Source of the DNA: Zunongwangia sp. ESRF-bin46
GTDB taxonomy: Bacteria > Bacteroidota > Bacteroidia > Flavobacteriales > Flavobacteriaceae
Length of the DNA: 64,000 nt
Assembly (NCBI GenBank): GCA_002631855.1
Contig: NTLF01000020.1
Coordinates: forward strand, 124,001 to 188,000
Direction of reading: 5' to 3'
Shown here: in pieces, positions 52,753 to 61,798 of the stretch
How positions within the stretch are numbered: the first letter of the stretch is position 1
Layout of the letters: the number at the start of each line of letters is the position of its first letter
Notes under the pieces: model-generated
Seen by the model: the letters and a program-made list of their open reading frames with translations, nothing else
What the model was told of the DNA's origin: nothing
The model's database searches: none
Program-made: the position numbers and the translations under genes

Positions 52753-53916
52753 TTAAAGTTTTACTTCAATTTTATCTGCTAATTTTCTTGCTTTCTTTGT
52801 TACTTCGGAAACAGAACTATCTATAGAATCATAAGTTACAACAACCCCCATCCGTCTATAAGGTCTAGCGGTGGGTTTTCCGAATAATCTAAAATCACAT
52901 TTTGACGTTGCCGCAACAATTTCCAAACCTTCAAAAGTAGGGTGTTTTGAATCACCTGGTGCTAAAATCACTGCGCTTGCGCCAATTTTTTCTTGTGTAA
53001 CTTCAGGAATAGGAAGTCCTAATATAGCTCGTAAGTGGAGCTCGAATTCATTAAAATTTTGGGTGTTGGCCAATGTGACCATCCCTGTATCGTGAGGTCT
53101 AGGTGAAAGTTCTGAAAAGTATACGCCGTCATCCGCTACAAAAAATTCAACCCCCCAAATACCTGAGCCAGTAAGTGCTTTTGTTACTTTGGCTGCTATT
53201 TCTTGGGCGGTTTTTAAATGAGTGTCTTCCATAGACGCAGGTTGCCAACTTTCCATATAGTCACCGCGTTCTTGTTTATGGCCAATAGGCGGGCAAAAAA
53301 GAGTTTCACCGTTTCTTTGCGTCACAGTGAGTAAGGTGATTTCGTAGTTAAAATTAACGAAAGCCTCTACAATTACTTCAGCCACATCACCACGAGAACC
53401 GTCTTGTGAGTATTGCCACGCTTTTTTAATATCTGCTTCGGTTTTTATAGTGCTTTGTCCTTTTCCGCTTGAAGACATTAGCGGCTTTACAACACACGGC
53501 ATGCCAATTTCAGAAACGGCTTTTTGTAAGCTTTCTGCAGAAGTTGCATAACGGTAATCGGCGGTTTTAATGCCTAATTCTTTCGCGGCCAGATCACGAA
53601 TAGCCTTCCGGTTCATGGTATAATTGGCAGCTTTTGCTGAAGGAACCACTGTGTAACCTTGTTTTTCATATTTGTAGAAGCGTTCTGTGCGGATAGCTTC
53701 AATCTCTGGGACAATATAATCTGGTTTGTGTTTTTCAACAATAGCGTCTAAAGCATCACCATCCAGCATATTGATGACTTCAAAACTATCTGCTACTTGC
53801 ATAGCTGGGGCTTTCTCATAGCTATCTACAGCAATGATGGTTTGGCCTATACGTTGCGCGGCTATAGTAAATTCTTTTCCCAGTTCGCCACTGCCAAGTA
53901 AAAGTATGGTTGCCAT
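52753..53916 (-). CDS. purT: Formate-dependent phosphoribosylglycinamide formyltransferase PurT
   Basis: About 387 residues from ATG 53916 (the frame can be read one TTG codon earlier). ATP-grasp enzyme that formylates GAR using formate and ATP in purine synthesis, an alternative to folate-dependent PurN. Motifs: [57 protein letters not shown] near residue 150, [16 protein letters not shown] and [22 protein letters not shown] region near residue 265, then [17 protein letters not shown]. It is the last of a minus-strand run desaturase-aminotransferase-purT with small gaps. Confidence 0.93.
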   Translation of the reverse strand: MATILLLGSGELGKEFTIAAQRIGQTIIAVDSYEKAPAMQVADSFEVINMLDGDALDAIVEKHKPDYIVPEIEAIRTERFYKYEKQGYTVVPSAKAANYTMNRKAIRDLAAKELGIKTADYRYATSAESLQKAVSEIGMPCVVKPLMSSSGKGQSTIKTEADIKKAWQYSQDGSRGDVAEVIVEAFVNFNYEITLLTVTQRNGETLFCPPIGHKQERGDYMESWQPASMEDTHLKTAQEIAAKVTKALTGSGIWGVEFFVADDGVYFSELSPRPHDTGMVTLANTQNFNEFELHLRAILGLPIPEVTQEKIGASAVILAPGDSKHPTFEGLEIVAATSKCDFRLFGKPTARPYRRMGVVVTYDSIDSSVSEVTKKARKLADKIEVKL

Positions 53917-53936
53917 CAATTATATTTTTTGAATAT

Positions 53937-55127
53937 TTATTCTGAAAGTACTTTTTTAATCCGTTTCATAGCTTCTACAATATCTGCTTCGGAAGCTGCA
54001 TAAGAAAGACGGATGCAATTTGGATCGCCAAAAGCTTCGCCCGTTACGGTTGCCACTAAGGCGTCTTCCAACAAGAACAATGAGAAGTCAGTAGCGTTAT
54101 TTATTTTGGTGCCGTTTATAGTTTTTCCGAAGAAACTTGAAACATCTGGGAACACATAAAAAGCGCCTTCTGGTTCGTTGGTTTTTATCCCGGGAATTTC
54201 AGAAAGTAAGTCTAAAATAAGTTTTCTACGCCCTTTGAACGCTTCCACCATGTATTTGATTTTAGAAGGGGATGCTTCTAAGGCGGTTATAGTGGCACGT
54301 TGTGCAATACAATTAGCACCGCTGGTTACTTGGCCTTGCATTTTTGTACAGGCTTTTGCAATCCATTCGGGACCACCAATAAAACCTATTCTCCAGCCTG
54401 TCATGGCGAATGCTTTTGAAACTCCATTTACGGTAACGGTACGGTTGTACATATCGTCAAATCGAGCCATTGAAGCATGTTCGCCAGTAAAATTAATATG
54501 CTCGTATATTTCATCACTGACTACGATAATGTCTGGATGCTTTACTAAAACATCTGCTAAGGCACGAAGCTCATCCCGGCTATAAACTGAACCACTAGGG
54601 TTGCAGGGCGAACTATACATAATCATTTTTGTCTTGGGGGTAATAGCTGCTTCCAGTGCTTCTGGGGTAACTTTAAAGTCGGTTTCAATACTAGTTTTTA
54701 TTTCTACCGGAACACCCTCGGCCACTTTGGCTATATCACTATAACTTACCCAATATGGTGCTGGCAACAAAACTTCATCTCCTTCGTTGAGTAAAACCTG
54801 TGCTAAGTTGGCCAATGATTGTTTGGCACCTGTAGAAACAACAATTTGTGAAGGTTTGTATTCAAGATTGTTGTCTCGTTTAAATTTTTTAATAATGGCT
54901 TGTTTTAACTCTCCGTAACCATCAACAGGGGTGTATGCGTGATAATCTTCAGTAATGGCACTTATAGCGGCTTCCTTTACAAACTCTGGAACCGTAAAAT
55001 CTGGTTCGCCTAAACTAAGCCCGATGATGTCTCTTCCTTCTTCTCGAAGTTCCCTTGCTTTGGCTGCCATGGCAAGCGTAGCAGATGTGGCCATTTTGTT
55101 AACGCGGTCAGAAAGTTGTTGCTTCAT
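53937..55127 (-). CDS. Aspartate-type aminotransferase (PLP-dependent, class I)
   Basis: 396 residues. Class I/II fold type I aminotransferase with VSTGAKQSLANLAQVLL, PAPYWVSYSDIAK near residue 122, SSPCNPSGSVYSRDEL near residue 172, SDEIYEHINFTGEH and the PLP lysine K238 in NGVSKAFAMTGWRIGFIGG. It matches the subgroup Igamma of aspartate aminotransferases (often annotated AspB/AatA), which transaminate aspartate/glutamate. A broader substrate range (for example prephenate or aromatic substrates) cannot be ruled out. It lies between purT and the desaturase gene with gaps of about 10-20 bases. Confidence 0.9.
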   Translation of the reverse strand: MKQQLSDRVNKMATSATLAMAAKARELREEGRDIIGLSLGEPDFTVPEFVKEAAISAITEDYHAYTPVDGYGELKQAIIKKFKRDNNLEYKPSQIVVSTGAKQSLANLAQVLLNEGDEVLLPAPYWVSYSDIAKVAEGVPVEIKTSIETDFKVTPEALEAAITPKTKMIMYSSPCNPSGSVYSRDELRALADVLVKHPDIIVVSDEIYEHINFTGEHASMARFDDMYNRTVTVNGVSKAFAMTGWRIGFIGGPEWIAKACTKMQGQVTSGANCIAQRATITALEASPSKIKYMVEAFKGRRKLILDLLSEIPGIKTNEPEGAFYVFPDVSSFFGKTINGTKINNATDFSLFLLEDALVATVTGEAFGDPNCIRLSYAASEADIVEAMKRIKKVLSE

Positions 55128-55136
55128 ATAGGTAAA

Positions 55137-56237
55137 TTATGCAGGTATTGAGGGCTTTAGCCCCATTTGTTTTAAATATTTAAAGTGTGCTATAATGGCA
55201 CTTCTTGTTGTCTTGTACTCGTTGTATGGAAGGTTAAACTCTAATGCAGTTTCGCGTACAATTTCTGAAATTTTAGAGTAATGTACGTGACTGATATTTG
55301 GAAAAATATGGTGTTCCACTTGATGATTCAACCCGCCAGTGAACCAGTTTACTATTTTATTTTTTGTAGAAAAATTAACGGTAGTGAACAGTTGATGGAT
55401 TGCCCAGGTGTTTTTCATATTCCCAGTTTTATCTGGTAACGGCATATCGGTATCTTCTACGATGTGTGCCAGCTGAAACACAATACTTAAAATGAGGCCA
55501 GCAACATAGTGCATAATGAAAAAGCCTATTAATATTTTCCACCAAGCGATGTTAAAAAATAAAATAGGGATTACGATCCAAACTCCCATATAGATTAGCT
55601 TAGTAATTATTAACAAACTCCATTGCGTAATGGGCTTAGGTAGTTTTCCGTAAGATAATTTTTTTGATAAATAGCGTTTGGTCTGTTTAAAATCAGTTGT
55701 TAGTGCCCAATTAAAGGTTAACAACCCGTATAAGAAAACACTGTAATATTGTTGAAATTTATGAAAACGTCGCCATTTAGCATGCTTTGAAAACCGAATA
55801 ATCCTTCCGGCTTCCATATCTTCATCGTGACCGTGTATATTTGTATAGGTATGGTGTAACACATTATGTTGTACTTGCCAATTATAGACATTTCCGGCAA
55901 GAATGTACATACTGCTACCCATTACTTTATTAATCCATTTTTTTGAAGAATATGAGCCGTGATTTGCATCATGCATTACATTCATCCCCACTCCTGCCAT
56001 TCCTACACCCATAACGATTGTAAAAAGTATTTGTGCCCAAGTAGGAAAATCTAGAGTTAACAATAAAAAATAAGGGGTGAGGTAGAGCGAAAACATAACA
56101 ACTGTCTTTACGTGTAATTTCCAATTACCAGTACGTTGTATCTTGTTTTCCTTGAAATAAGAGTTTACGCGTTTGTTTAATGTTCTAAAAAATTTAGCTG
56201 AATCTACGCGCGAAAATTTAATATGAGGAGTGTTCAC
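55137..56237 (-). CDS. Membrane acyl-lipid or acyl-CoA fatty acid desaturase
   Basis: 366 residues, four predicted membrane segments and the three histidine boxes of membrane di-iron desaturases: HDANH near residue 90, HNVLHH near residue 125 and QVEHH near residue 306. The third box with Gln in place of the first His is a front-end desaturase trait, yet there is no fused cytochrome b5 domain. Related Bacteroidota proteins are annotated as acyl-CoA or linoleoyl-CoA-like desaturases. The double-bond position is unknown. It would adjust membrane fluidity, possibly with temperature. Confidence 0.88.
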   Translation of the reverse strand: MNTPHIKFSRVDSAKFFRTLNKRVNSYFKENKIQRTGNWKLHVKTVVMFSLYLTPYFLLLTLDFPTWAQILFTIVMGVGMAGVGMNVMHDANHGSYSSKKWINKVMGSSMYILAGNVYNWQVQHNVLHHTYTNIHGHDEDMEAGRIIRFSKHAKWRRFHKFQQYYSVFLYGLLTFNWALTTDFKQTKRYLSKKLSYGKLPKPITQWSLLIITKLIYMGVWIVIPILFFNIAWWKILIGFFIMHYVAGLILSIVFQLAHIVEDTDMPLPDKTGNMKNTWAIHQLFTTVNFSTKNKIVNWFTGGLNHQVEHHIFPNISHVHYSKISEIVRETALEFNLPYNEYKTTRSAIIAHFKYLKQMGLKPSIPA

Positions 56238-56343
56238 TTAGTTTGTATTTGTACAGAAATCCTTCTGAAAAAATTAATGGATAAAAATACATATCTTTAA
56301 GCAAATACCTTGCCGCAACCATAGAAAATTTATCTATAAAGCA

Positions 56344-56351
56344 TACTTTTG
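56344..56351 (+). promoter_or_regulatory. Candidate -7 element of rsmG
   Basis: TACTTTTG, a full TAnnTTTG match, 18 bases before the rsmG ATG. Confidence 0.55.
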
Positions 56352-56368
56352 TGATATAGATTTCTTTT

Positions 56369-56998
56369 ATGGATTTAATTTTAAAGTATTTCCCACATCT
56401 TTCTGAAAATCAGCAAAAACAATTTGCTAAACTAGAAGCCCTTTACCACGACTGGAACCTGAAAATAAATGTTGTTTCCCGTAAAGATATTGACGAATTG
56501 TATTTACGTCACGTTCTTCATTCAGTAGGGATTGCTAAAGTTCAGTCATTTAAAAAGGGTACCAAGGTTTTAGATATTGGAACAGGAGGTGGTTTTCCAG
56601 GTATACCGTTAGCAATTTTATTTCCTGAAGTACACTTTCATTTAGTGGATAGCATTGGAAAAAAAATTAAAGTAGTTGAAGAAGTTTCAGAAGGGTTAGG
56701 CTTAAAAAATGTAACTATTACCAATGATCGAGCTGAAAATATATCTGGACAATATGATTTTATAGTAAGCCGTGCTGTGGCACAGATGGAGACTTTTGTA
56801 CGCTGGATAAAGGGAAGGGTTGCCAAAAAAAGCACACACGAACTTAAAAATGGAGTTCTTTATTTAAAAGGAGGTGATCTTACCGAAGAACTTGCTAACT
56901 TCCCGAAAGCGACCGTTTATAATTTGACCAATTATTTTGAAGAAGATTTTTTTGAAACAAAATGTGTGGTACACCTGCCCTTAAAGTATAAAGGATGA
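56369..56998 (+). CDS. rsmG: 16S rRNA (guanine(527)-N7)-methyltransferase RsmG
   Basis: 209 residues. Family N-terminus with LEALYHDWNLKINVVSRKDIDELYLRHVLHS region (about residues 22-52), SAM motif VLDIGTGGGFPGIPLAILFP near residue 65, HLVDSIGKKIKVVEEV near residue 92 and IVSRAVAQMETFVRW near residue 131. It methylates G527 of 16S rRNA in the decoding region; loss gives low-level streptomycin resistance in other bacteria. It has its own promoter and is divergent from the desaturase gene. Confidence 0.96.
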   Translation: MDLILKYFPHLSENQQKQFAKLEALYHDWNLKINVVSRKDIDELYLRHVLHSVGIAKVQSFKKGTKVLDIGTGGGFPGIPLAILFPEVHFHLVDSIGKKIKVVEEVSEGLGLKNVTITNDRAENISGQYDFIVSRAVAQMETFVRWIKGRVAKKSTHELKNGVLYLKGGDLTEELANFPKATVYNLTNYFEEDFFETKCVVHLPLKYKG

Positions 56999-57021
56999 TT
57001 TTCTTCATTCTATAATAAAAA

Positions 57022-57600
57022 TCAGCGTTTAACATCGTTTATTTTCTGAAACAAAAACCATTGTAACCCAATAATGGTCTTAGCGTCTATTATTTTTTCT
57101 AAAAGATATATGCCCAATTCCTCAACCGGAACTTTTATTAATTGAATATCTTCATCCTCACTTTTAACACCGCCTCCTTTTTCGGTTCTATCTTCTGAAG
57201 ATACTTCAGCGTAAAAAAGAGAAAGCTTCTCGGTTGAACCTCCAGGAGATGTATAGAATTGGGAGACAAGTTGAGGGGTGTTGATTTTATAGCCTAATTC
57301 TTCCATAACTTCGCGTTCCATACAGCTTGACGGGTTTTCGTCTTTTTCAAGAGAACCTGCGGGTATTTCTAATATCCAGCCTTCGTTATGTTGTGTGGTG
57401 GGGTATCTAAATTGTTTTGTTAATAAAATGCTGTCCGTATCTTTTTCGTAAAGTACAACAGCAACAGAATCTCCTCTATGAAAAGCTAATCTTTTAGTTT
57501 TAATGGTGTCTCCATTAAAAGTATCATATGTTGCCTGAGCCTTTAAAATTTTATAATGGTCGTTAAAAACTACTTGTTCGTTTTTGATGGTATATTTCAT
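57022..57600 (-). CDS. Nudix hydrolase, ADP-sugar pyrophosphatase type
   Basis: About 192 residues from ATG 57600 (MKYTIKNEQVVFND); the frame from 57618 adds six non-family residues. The Nudix box is GSLEKDENPSSCMEREVMEELG (by position about 99-120), matching Gx5Ex7REUxEExGU, and the segment TKQFRYPTTQHNEGWILEIPAG before it is typical of the ADP-ribose pyrophosphatase (NudF/NudE) branch. It likely hydrolyses ADP-ribose or similar; exact substrate is not shown by sequence. Confidence 0.88.
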   Translation of the reverse strand: MKYTIKNEQVVFNDHYKILKAQATYDTFNGDTIKTKRLAFHRGDSVAVVLYEKDTDSILLTKQFRYPTTQHNEGWILEIPAGSLEKDENPSSCMEREVMEELGYKINTPQLVSQFYTSPGGSTEKLSLFYAEVSSEDRTEKGGGVKSEDEDIQLIKVPVEELGIYLLEKIIDAKTIIGLQWFLFQKINDVKR

Positions 57601-57647
57601 AGTAAAAAGATACAACAAAAGAGAGAATTTAAAGCACCATTAAACAT

Positions 57648-57675
57648 AAAAAAAGCCCCAATTAAGGGGCTTTTT
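57648..57675. terminator. Terminator-like hairpin between the Nudix and pruA genes
   Basis: GCCCC (57655-57659) and GGGGC (57666-57670) around AATTAA, with A run before and T run after. It lies about 20 bases after the pruA stop on the minus strand and so ends the pruA transcript. Confidence 0.85.
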
Positions 57676-57694
57676 AAATACATAATTTAGATGA

Positions 57695-59326
57695 TTAATC
57701 TTCACCTAAAAACGGATATCTGTAATCAGTTGGTGAAACAAACGTTTCTTTAACCATACGTGGCGAAATCCAGCGGTATAGGTTTAATTTGCTTCCCGCT
57801 TTATCATTTGTTCCGCTTGCTCGTGCACCACCAAATGGTTGTTGTCCTACAACAGCACCAGTTGGTTTATCGTTTAAGTAGAAGTTCCCGGCTGCATTTT
57901 CAAGAATGTCCACACCTTGTTGCAGTGCGTATCTATCTTCACTAAATACGGCACCTGTTAAAGCATACTCGCTTGTTCCATCAACTAAATGAAGTGTTTC
58001 TTCCCATTTGTCATCCTCATACACATAAATGGTTACTACTGGACCGAAAAGTTCAGTACACATAGTAGTGTATTTAGGGTCTTCAGTTTTAATAACCGTA
58101 GGTTGAATGAAATATCCTTCACTTTTATCATATTCACCACCTGCAACAATTTCAGCATTGTCATCTTTTTTGGCTTGGTCAATATAACTGGCCAATTTAT
58201 CAAAAGAGCCTTCATGGATTACTGCATTGATGAAATTGTCCATATTTTCAGGCGTTCCCATTTTAAAGGACTTTAAATCTTCCTGAACATATTTTTTCAC
58301 ATCACCCCAAATACTTTTTGGGATATAGCAACGACTGGCCGCACTACATTTTTGACCTTGAAATTCAAAAGCACCCCTTGAAATAGCAGTTGCTACTTGC
58401 TTGGGGTTTGAAGTTTTATGTGCAATAATGAAGTCTTTTCCACCTGTTTCACCAACAATACGAGGGTATGTTTTGTAGTTATGGATGTTATTTCCTATCT
58501 GTTTCCAGATGTTTTTAAACACCGTTGTAGAACCTGTAAAGTGCAATCCGCTAAAGTCTGGACTTGCCAAAATGGTATCTGTGATCATTTCTGGGTCACC
58601 CATTACCATATTAATTACACCATCTGGTACACCAGCTTCTTTAAATACATCCAACACTACTTTTGCTGAATATACTTGGCTATCACTAGGTTTCCAGATA
58701 GCAACGTTCCCCATTAACGCAGCACTTGAAGGAAGGTTTCCAGCAATTGCGGTAAAGTTAAAAGGAGTGATTGCATATACGAAACCTTCTAATGGGCGGT
58801 ATTCCAATCTATTCCAAGCAGCCGATGTAGATTCTGGTTGCTCCTTGTAGATTTCAATCATTGACTGAACGTTGAAGCGTAAAAAGTCAATTAACTCACA
58901 AGCCGAATCTATTTCAGCTTGAAAAATATTTTTAGATTGCCCCAACATGGTAGCTGCATTAATCTTGGCTCGGTAGGGTCCAGCAATCAATTCAGCAGCG
59001 CGAAGAAAAATAGCAGCTCGGTTTTCCCAAGGCATTTTAGCCCATTTTTTTCTAGCTTCTAAAGCACCTTCTATGGCGTCTTCAATATGTTTTTTTTCAG
59101 CTTTATGATAAACGCCCAATGCATGTTTATGATCGTGCGGAGGTGCCATAGTAGCGGTATCTCCAGTCTCAATATCTTTTCCGTTAATGTAAAGCGGCAC
59201 ATCTATGGTGCTGTTGTACATCTCTTTGTAGGCTTTTAAAACTTCTTCTCGTTCAGGAGTTCCGGGAGCGTAGCTCAAGATTGGCTCGTTTTCGGCTACC
59301 GGTACTTCAAAAAATCCTTTTCCCAT
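57695..59326 (-). CDS. pruA: L-glutamate gamma-semialdehyde (P5C) dehydrogenase
   Basis: 543 residues, stand-alone aldehyde dehydrogenase of the P5CDH1 branch, without a fused proline dehydrogenase. Motifs: AITPFNFTAIAGNLPSSAALM near residue 186, FTGSTTVFKNIW near residue 272, the Glu in VGETGGKDFIIAH near residue 297 and the catalytic Cys in FEFQGQKCSAASRCYIP near residue 330; PFGGARASGTNDKAGS is near the C-terminus. It turns glutamate semialdehyde into glutamate, the second step of proline breakdown. It stands with its own promoter. Confidence 0.95.
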   Translation of the reverse strand: MGKGFFEVPVAENEPILSYAPGTPEREEVLKAYKEMYNSTIDVPLYINGKDIETGDTATMAPPHDHKHALGVYHKAEKKHIEDAIEGALEARKKWAKMPWENRAAIFLRAAELIAGPYRAKINAATMLGQSKNIFQAEIDSACELIDFLRFNVQSMIEIYKEQPESTSAAWNRLEYRPLEGFVYAITPFNFTAIAGNLPSSAALMGNVAIWKPSDSQVYSAKVVLDVFKEAGVPDGVINMVMGDPEMITDTILASPDFSGLHFTGSTTVFKNIWKQIGNNIHNYKTYPRIVGETGGKDFIIAHKTSNPKQVATAISRGAFEFQGQKCSAASRCYIPKSIWGDVKKYVQEDLKSFKMGTPENMDNFINAVIHEGSFDKLASYIDQAKKDDNAEIVAGGEYDKSEGYFIQPTVIKTEDPKYTTMCTELFGPVVTIYVYEDDKWEETLHLVDGTSEYALTGAVFSEDRYALQQGVDILENAAGNFYLNDKPTGAVVGQQPFGGARASGTNDKAGSKLNLYRWISPRMVKETFVSPTDYRYPFLGED

Positions 59327-59367
59327 AGGTTTATTTAATTTTTAATATGTTCATACTTATAAGGGTG

Positions 59368-59375
59368 CAAAGGTA
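59368..59375 (-). promoter_or_regulatory. Candidate -7 element of pruA
   Basis: TACCTTTG on the minus strand, a full match, 42 bases before the pruA ATG. The rest of the gap 59376-59521 has no recognised element. Confidence 0.5.
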
Positions 59376-59521
59376 CAAATTTAGGTTGGAGAATTTATGT
59401 TATTGGGTTGTTAAGTTATTCGTTTATAGAAGCTGAGAAGACTTATGTTTTATAATGAAACTTTTCTCGTAGATAGCTGTGTTTTTTGTAATTTTCAGAA
59501 AGAATTATAGACTGAATTGCT

Positions 59522-60223
59522 ATGTGTACGCTAACTTTTATTCCGACATCTAATAATGGGTTTGTTTTAACCTCTAATCGTGATGAAGCGCCAGGAAGAA
59601 ATACCTTGGTTCCTAATACATACGTTGAAAATAGTACTAGGTTGTTATACCCGAAAGATGAATTGGCTGGTGGCACATGGATAGGGCTAAGTGAAAAAAA
59701 GCGTCTTATTTGTTTGCTTAATGGTGGTTTTACGGCCCACGAGCGTAAAGATGCTTATCGAATGAGTCGTGGTATTATTGTTACAGACCTTTTAACAAAA
59801 GATGATGCTGTTTCAGAAATTGAAAAGTATAATTTTGATGGCATTGAGCCTTTTACACTTATAATGGTAGATTGGGCAAACCATTTGCGAATTTATGAAT
59901 TGGTTTGGGATGAAACCCAAGTTCATTTTACTGAAAAACCCTTGGCTCCACAAATTTGGTCTTCTTCTTTATTGTACACCAAAGAGATGAAAGAGAAGCG
60001 CGAGAAATGGTTTTCAACCTTCTTGTTTGATAACTTAAAGCCTAATGCTGTAGATTTACTTCAGTTTCATAAAACAGCCGGAGAAGGAGATCTTGATGTA
60101 GATGTGATTATGGACCGTGGCTTTGTAAAAACAAAGAGTATTACTCAAATTGTGAAAAATGAAAAGATAGAAATGCGGTACGAAGATCTTCAGGAAGAAA
60201 AAGTTGTATCAGAAATTTTCTAA
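59522..60223 (+). CDS. NRDE (TANGO2-like) protein
   Basis: 233 residues starting MCTLTFIPTSNNGFVLTSNR. The name-giving motif NRDE is at residues 19-22, followed by the family segments LAGGTWIGLSEKKRLICLLN near residue 48 and ILMVDWANHLRIYEL-type strand (FTLIMVDWANHLRIYEL, near residue 112). An N-terminal Cys at position 2 resembles an Ntn-hydrolase nucleophile after Met removal, seen across the family. The role of bacterial NRDE proteins is not settled; animal TANGO2 has been linked to heme or lipid handling. The 3' end lies 3 bases from apaG on the other strand. Confidence 0.87.
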   Translation: MCTLTFIPTSNNGFVLTSNRDEAPGRNTLVPNTYVENSTRLLYPKDELAGGTWIGLSEKKRLICLLNGGFTAHERKDAYRMSRGIIVTDLLTKDDAVSEIEKYNFDGIEPFTLIMVDWANHLRIYELVWDETQVHFTEKPLAPQIWSSSLLYTKEMKEKREKWFSTFLFDNLKPNAVDLLQFHKTAGEGDLDVDVIMDRGFVKTKSITQIVKNEKIEMRYEDLQEEKVVSEIF

Positions 60224-60226
60224 AAA

Positions 60227-60613
60227 CTAATTTAAAGCAAAAGCTGCGTGTAACTTAAAAGAGGGGATACGTACTCTAAACCTCGTTTTAGCATCAAGAT
60301 TTATAAATGTGTAATACCCTTCCATAGAACCTATAGGAGATGTAAGCAGGCAGCCACTGCTATATGTATGTTTTTCTCCTGGTGAAAGAACGGGTTTAAC
60401 CCCAATCACACCTTCTCCCTTAACTATTTCGGTATGCTTTAAAGCGTCTTTTATTTTCCAATAACGAGTTAAAAGCTGAACGGTGTTTTTGCTTTGGTTT
60501 TCAATAGTAATGGTGTACGAAAAGGTATAGCACTCTTTTTGCTTATTGATCAAAGTTCCTTCAAATCTGGAAATGACCGAAATCTTAATCCCTTTTGTTA
60601 TTTGTTGTACCAT
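60227..60613 (-). CDS. apaG: ApaG-family protein
   Basis: 128 residues from ATG 60613 (MVQQITKGIKISVISRFEGT), exactly the family length; the longer frame from 60685 lies inside the upstream gene. A fibronectin-type-III-like fold with HTYSSGCLLTSPIGSMEGYY near residue 86, which is the ApaG signature, and the Gly-rich VKGEGVIGVKPVLSPG before it. In enterobacteria the gene is linked to Co2+ resistance and Mg2+ efflux, but its function elsewhere is unclear. It follows the DUF3667 gene by 4 bases. Confidence 0.9.
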   Translation of the reverse strand: MVQQITKGIKISVISRFEGTLINKQKECYTFSYTITIENQSKNTVQLLTRYWKIKDALKHTEIVKGEGVIGVKPVLSPGEKHTYSSGCLLTSPIGSMEGYYTFINLDAKTRFRVRIPSFKLHAAFALN

Positions 60614-60617
60614 TGTT

Positions 60618-61781
60618 TTAGTAAAATGCTGCGGTGGCCAAGAAAAAGAAAAATGCTGCCAATCCAGCCCCAAGCAGAAAAACATTGCTTAAAAATACAA
60701 ATTTAACGATAGTTATAAAACGGTTTTGTCTATAAAAGTTACGAAGCGCTTTATAAAAGTAAAAAGGGCCAACTAATATAAATAAGAGGCTGGAAAATAG
60801 CTGGAAACCTAATAATAAATCTGGAAGTAAGCTTATGATCATCCCTAAAAAAACAAAACTGAAAATATGGAAAATAAATACCGTGTGTTCCATGTACGAG
60901 TATTTCTTACTTGAATACAGAAACCAAAAAAAGAAAGCGTAAATGGGTGTAAAGAAAAACAGAAAAAAGGGTGTTTTTTGGGCAAGGTATAAGACAAAGG
61001 CAGTTGGGTTTTCCTTTATACGTTCCAAGGAGTTATTTTTTTCGTAAGCCCATCGGTTAAATCCTGTATTTGAATGTTTTAGGCTGTCTAAAGCTACTGT
61101 GGGGCTTTTTATTTTTGTGATTTCGTAAAAGTCATTATAGAGAGAAAACCGTTTCAATAATCGTTCGCCCCTCGAAAGAGTGTCTAAGCTTTTTTCTGAA
61201 ATATATTCATAGGTTTCCAGCGTGTCTTTTTTTACGCCAGAAATTTTTTCTTTTAAAATAGAATCAACTTGCCTTTGGTTGGGCATTTCATTCTTCTGTA
61301 AAACAGAATCTACCTTAAGGCTATCTGCTTTATTTGAATATAGTTTAAAATTGTTCCCAGTTTTTCCTGATGAAACTTCTTTCTCATTGGGTTTTTCATT
61401 GAAGTTTAAAAATGCACTTTCTCCCGTAAATGTAGTAATGAGGCTCTGTAATATGAAATAAATAATCGATACGCTTAAAAAAAATCGGAATGGGTTGGCG
61501 TATTTTAATCGTTCGCCTTTTGCATATCTTTTAGTAATGGTTCCTGGACTGAAAAGCAAATCTTTTAAGGTGTAGCGCAATCTGGAGTCATAGGTGACTA
61601 TACTACCAGCAAACTCAGCAAAGAAATCTTTAAAAGAAAGTTGTTTGGTGCTGTTTAGTTGTGAGCAATACGGACAATAAATATCACTTAAATCTAGGGG
61701 CTGTCCACAGTTTAGGCACTCAGTCCCCCGATATTTACGAGCTTTACGGCTATTGGATGGTACCGGTTTGTGTTTGCTCAT
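60618..61781 (-). CDS. DUF3667 membrane protein with N-terminal zinc ribbon
   Basis: 387 residues. A zinc ribbon C22-x2-C25 ... C36-x2-C39 (ECLNCGQPLDLSDIYCPYC) is followed by FFAEFAGSIVTYDSRLRYTLKDLLFSPG near residue 52, the hallmark of DUF3667. Four or five membrane segments follow (residues 97-115 and about 260-385). Between them a long charged, Lys/Ser-rich soluble stretch is seen (about 120-240). Function unknown; such proteins are frequent and often paralogous in Bacteroidota. Confidence 0.85.
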   Translation of the reverse strand: MSKHKPVPSNSRKARKYRGTECLNCGQPLDLSDIYCPYCSQLNSTKQLSFKDFFAEFAGSIVTYDSRLRYTLKDLLFSPGTITKRYAKGERLKYANPFRFFLSVSIIYFILQSLITTFTGESAFLNFNEKPNEKEVSSGKTGNNFKLYSNKADSLKVDSVLQKNEMPNQRQVDSILKEKISGVKKDTLETYEYISEKSLDTLSRGERLLKRFSLYNDFYEITKIKSPTVALDSLKHSNTGFNRWAYEKNNSLERIKENPTAFVLYLAQKTPFFLFFFTPIYAFFFWFLYSSKKYSYMEHTVFIFHIFSFVFLGMIISLLPDLLLGFQLFSSLLFILVGPFYFYKALRNFYRQNRFITIVKFVFLSNVFLLGAGLAAFFFFLATAAFY

Positions 61782-61798
61782 ACCGAAAAGATAAAAAG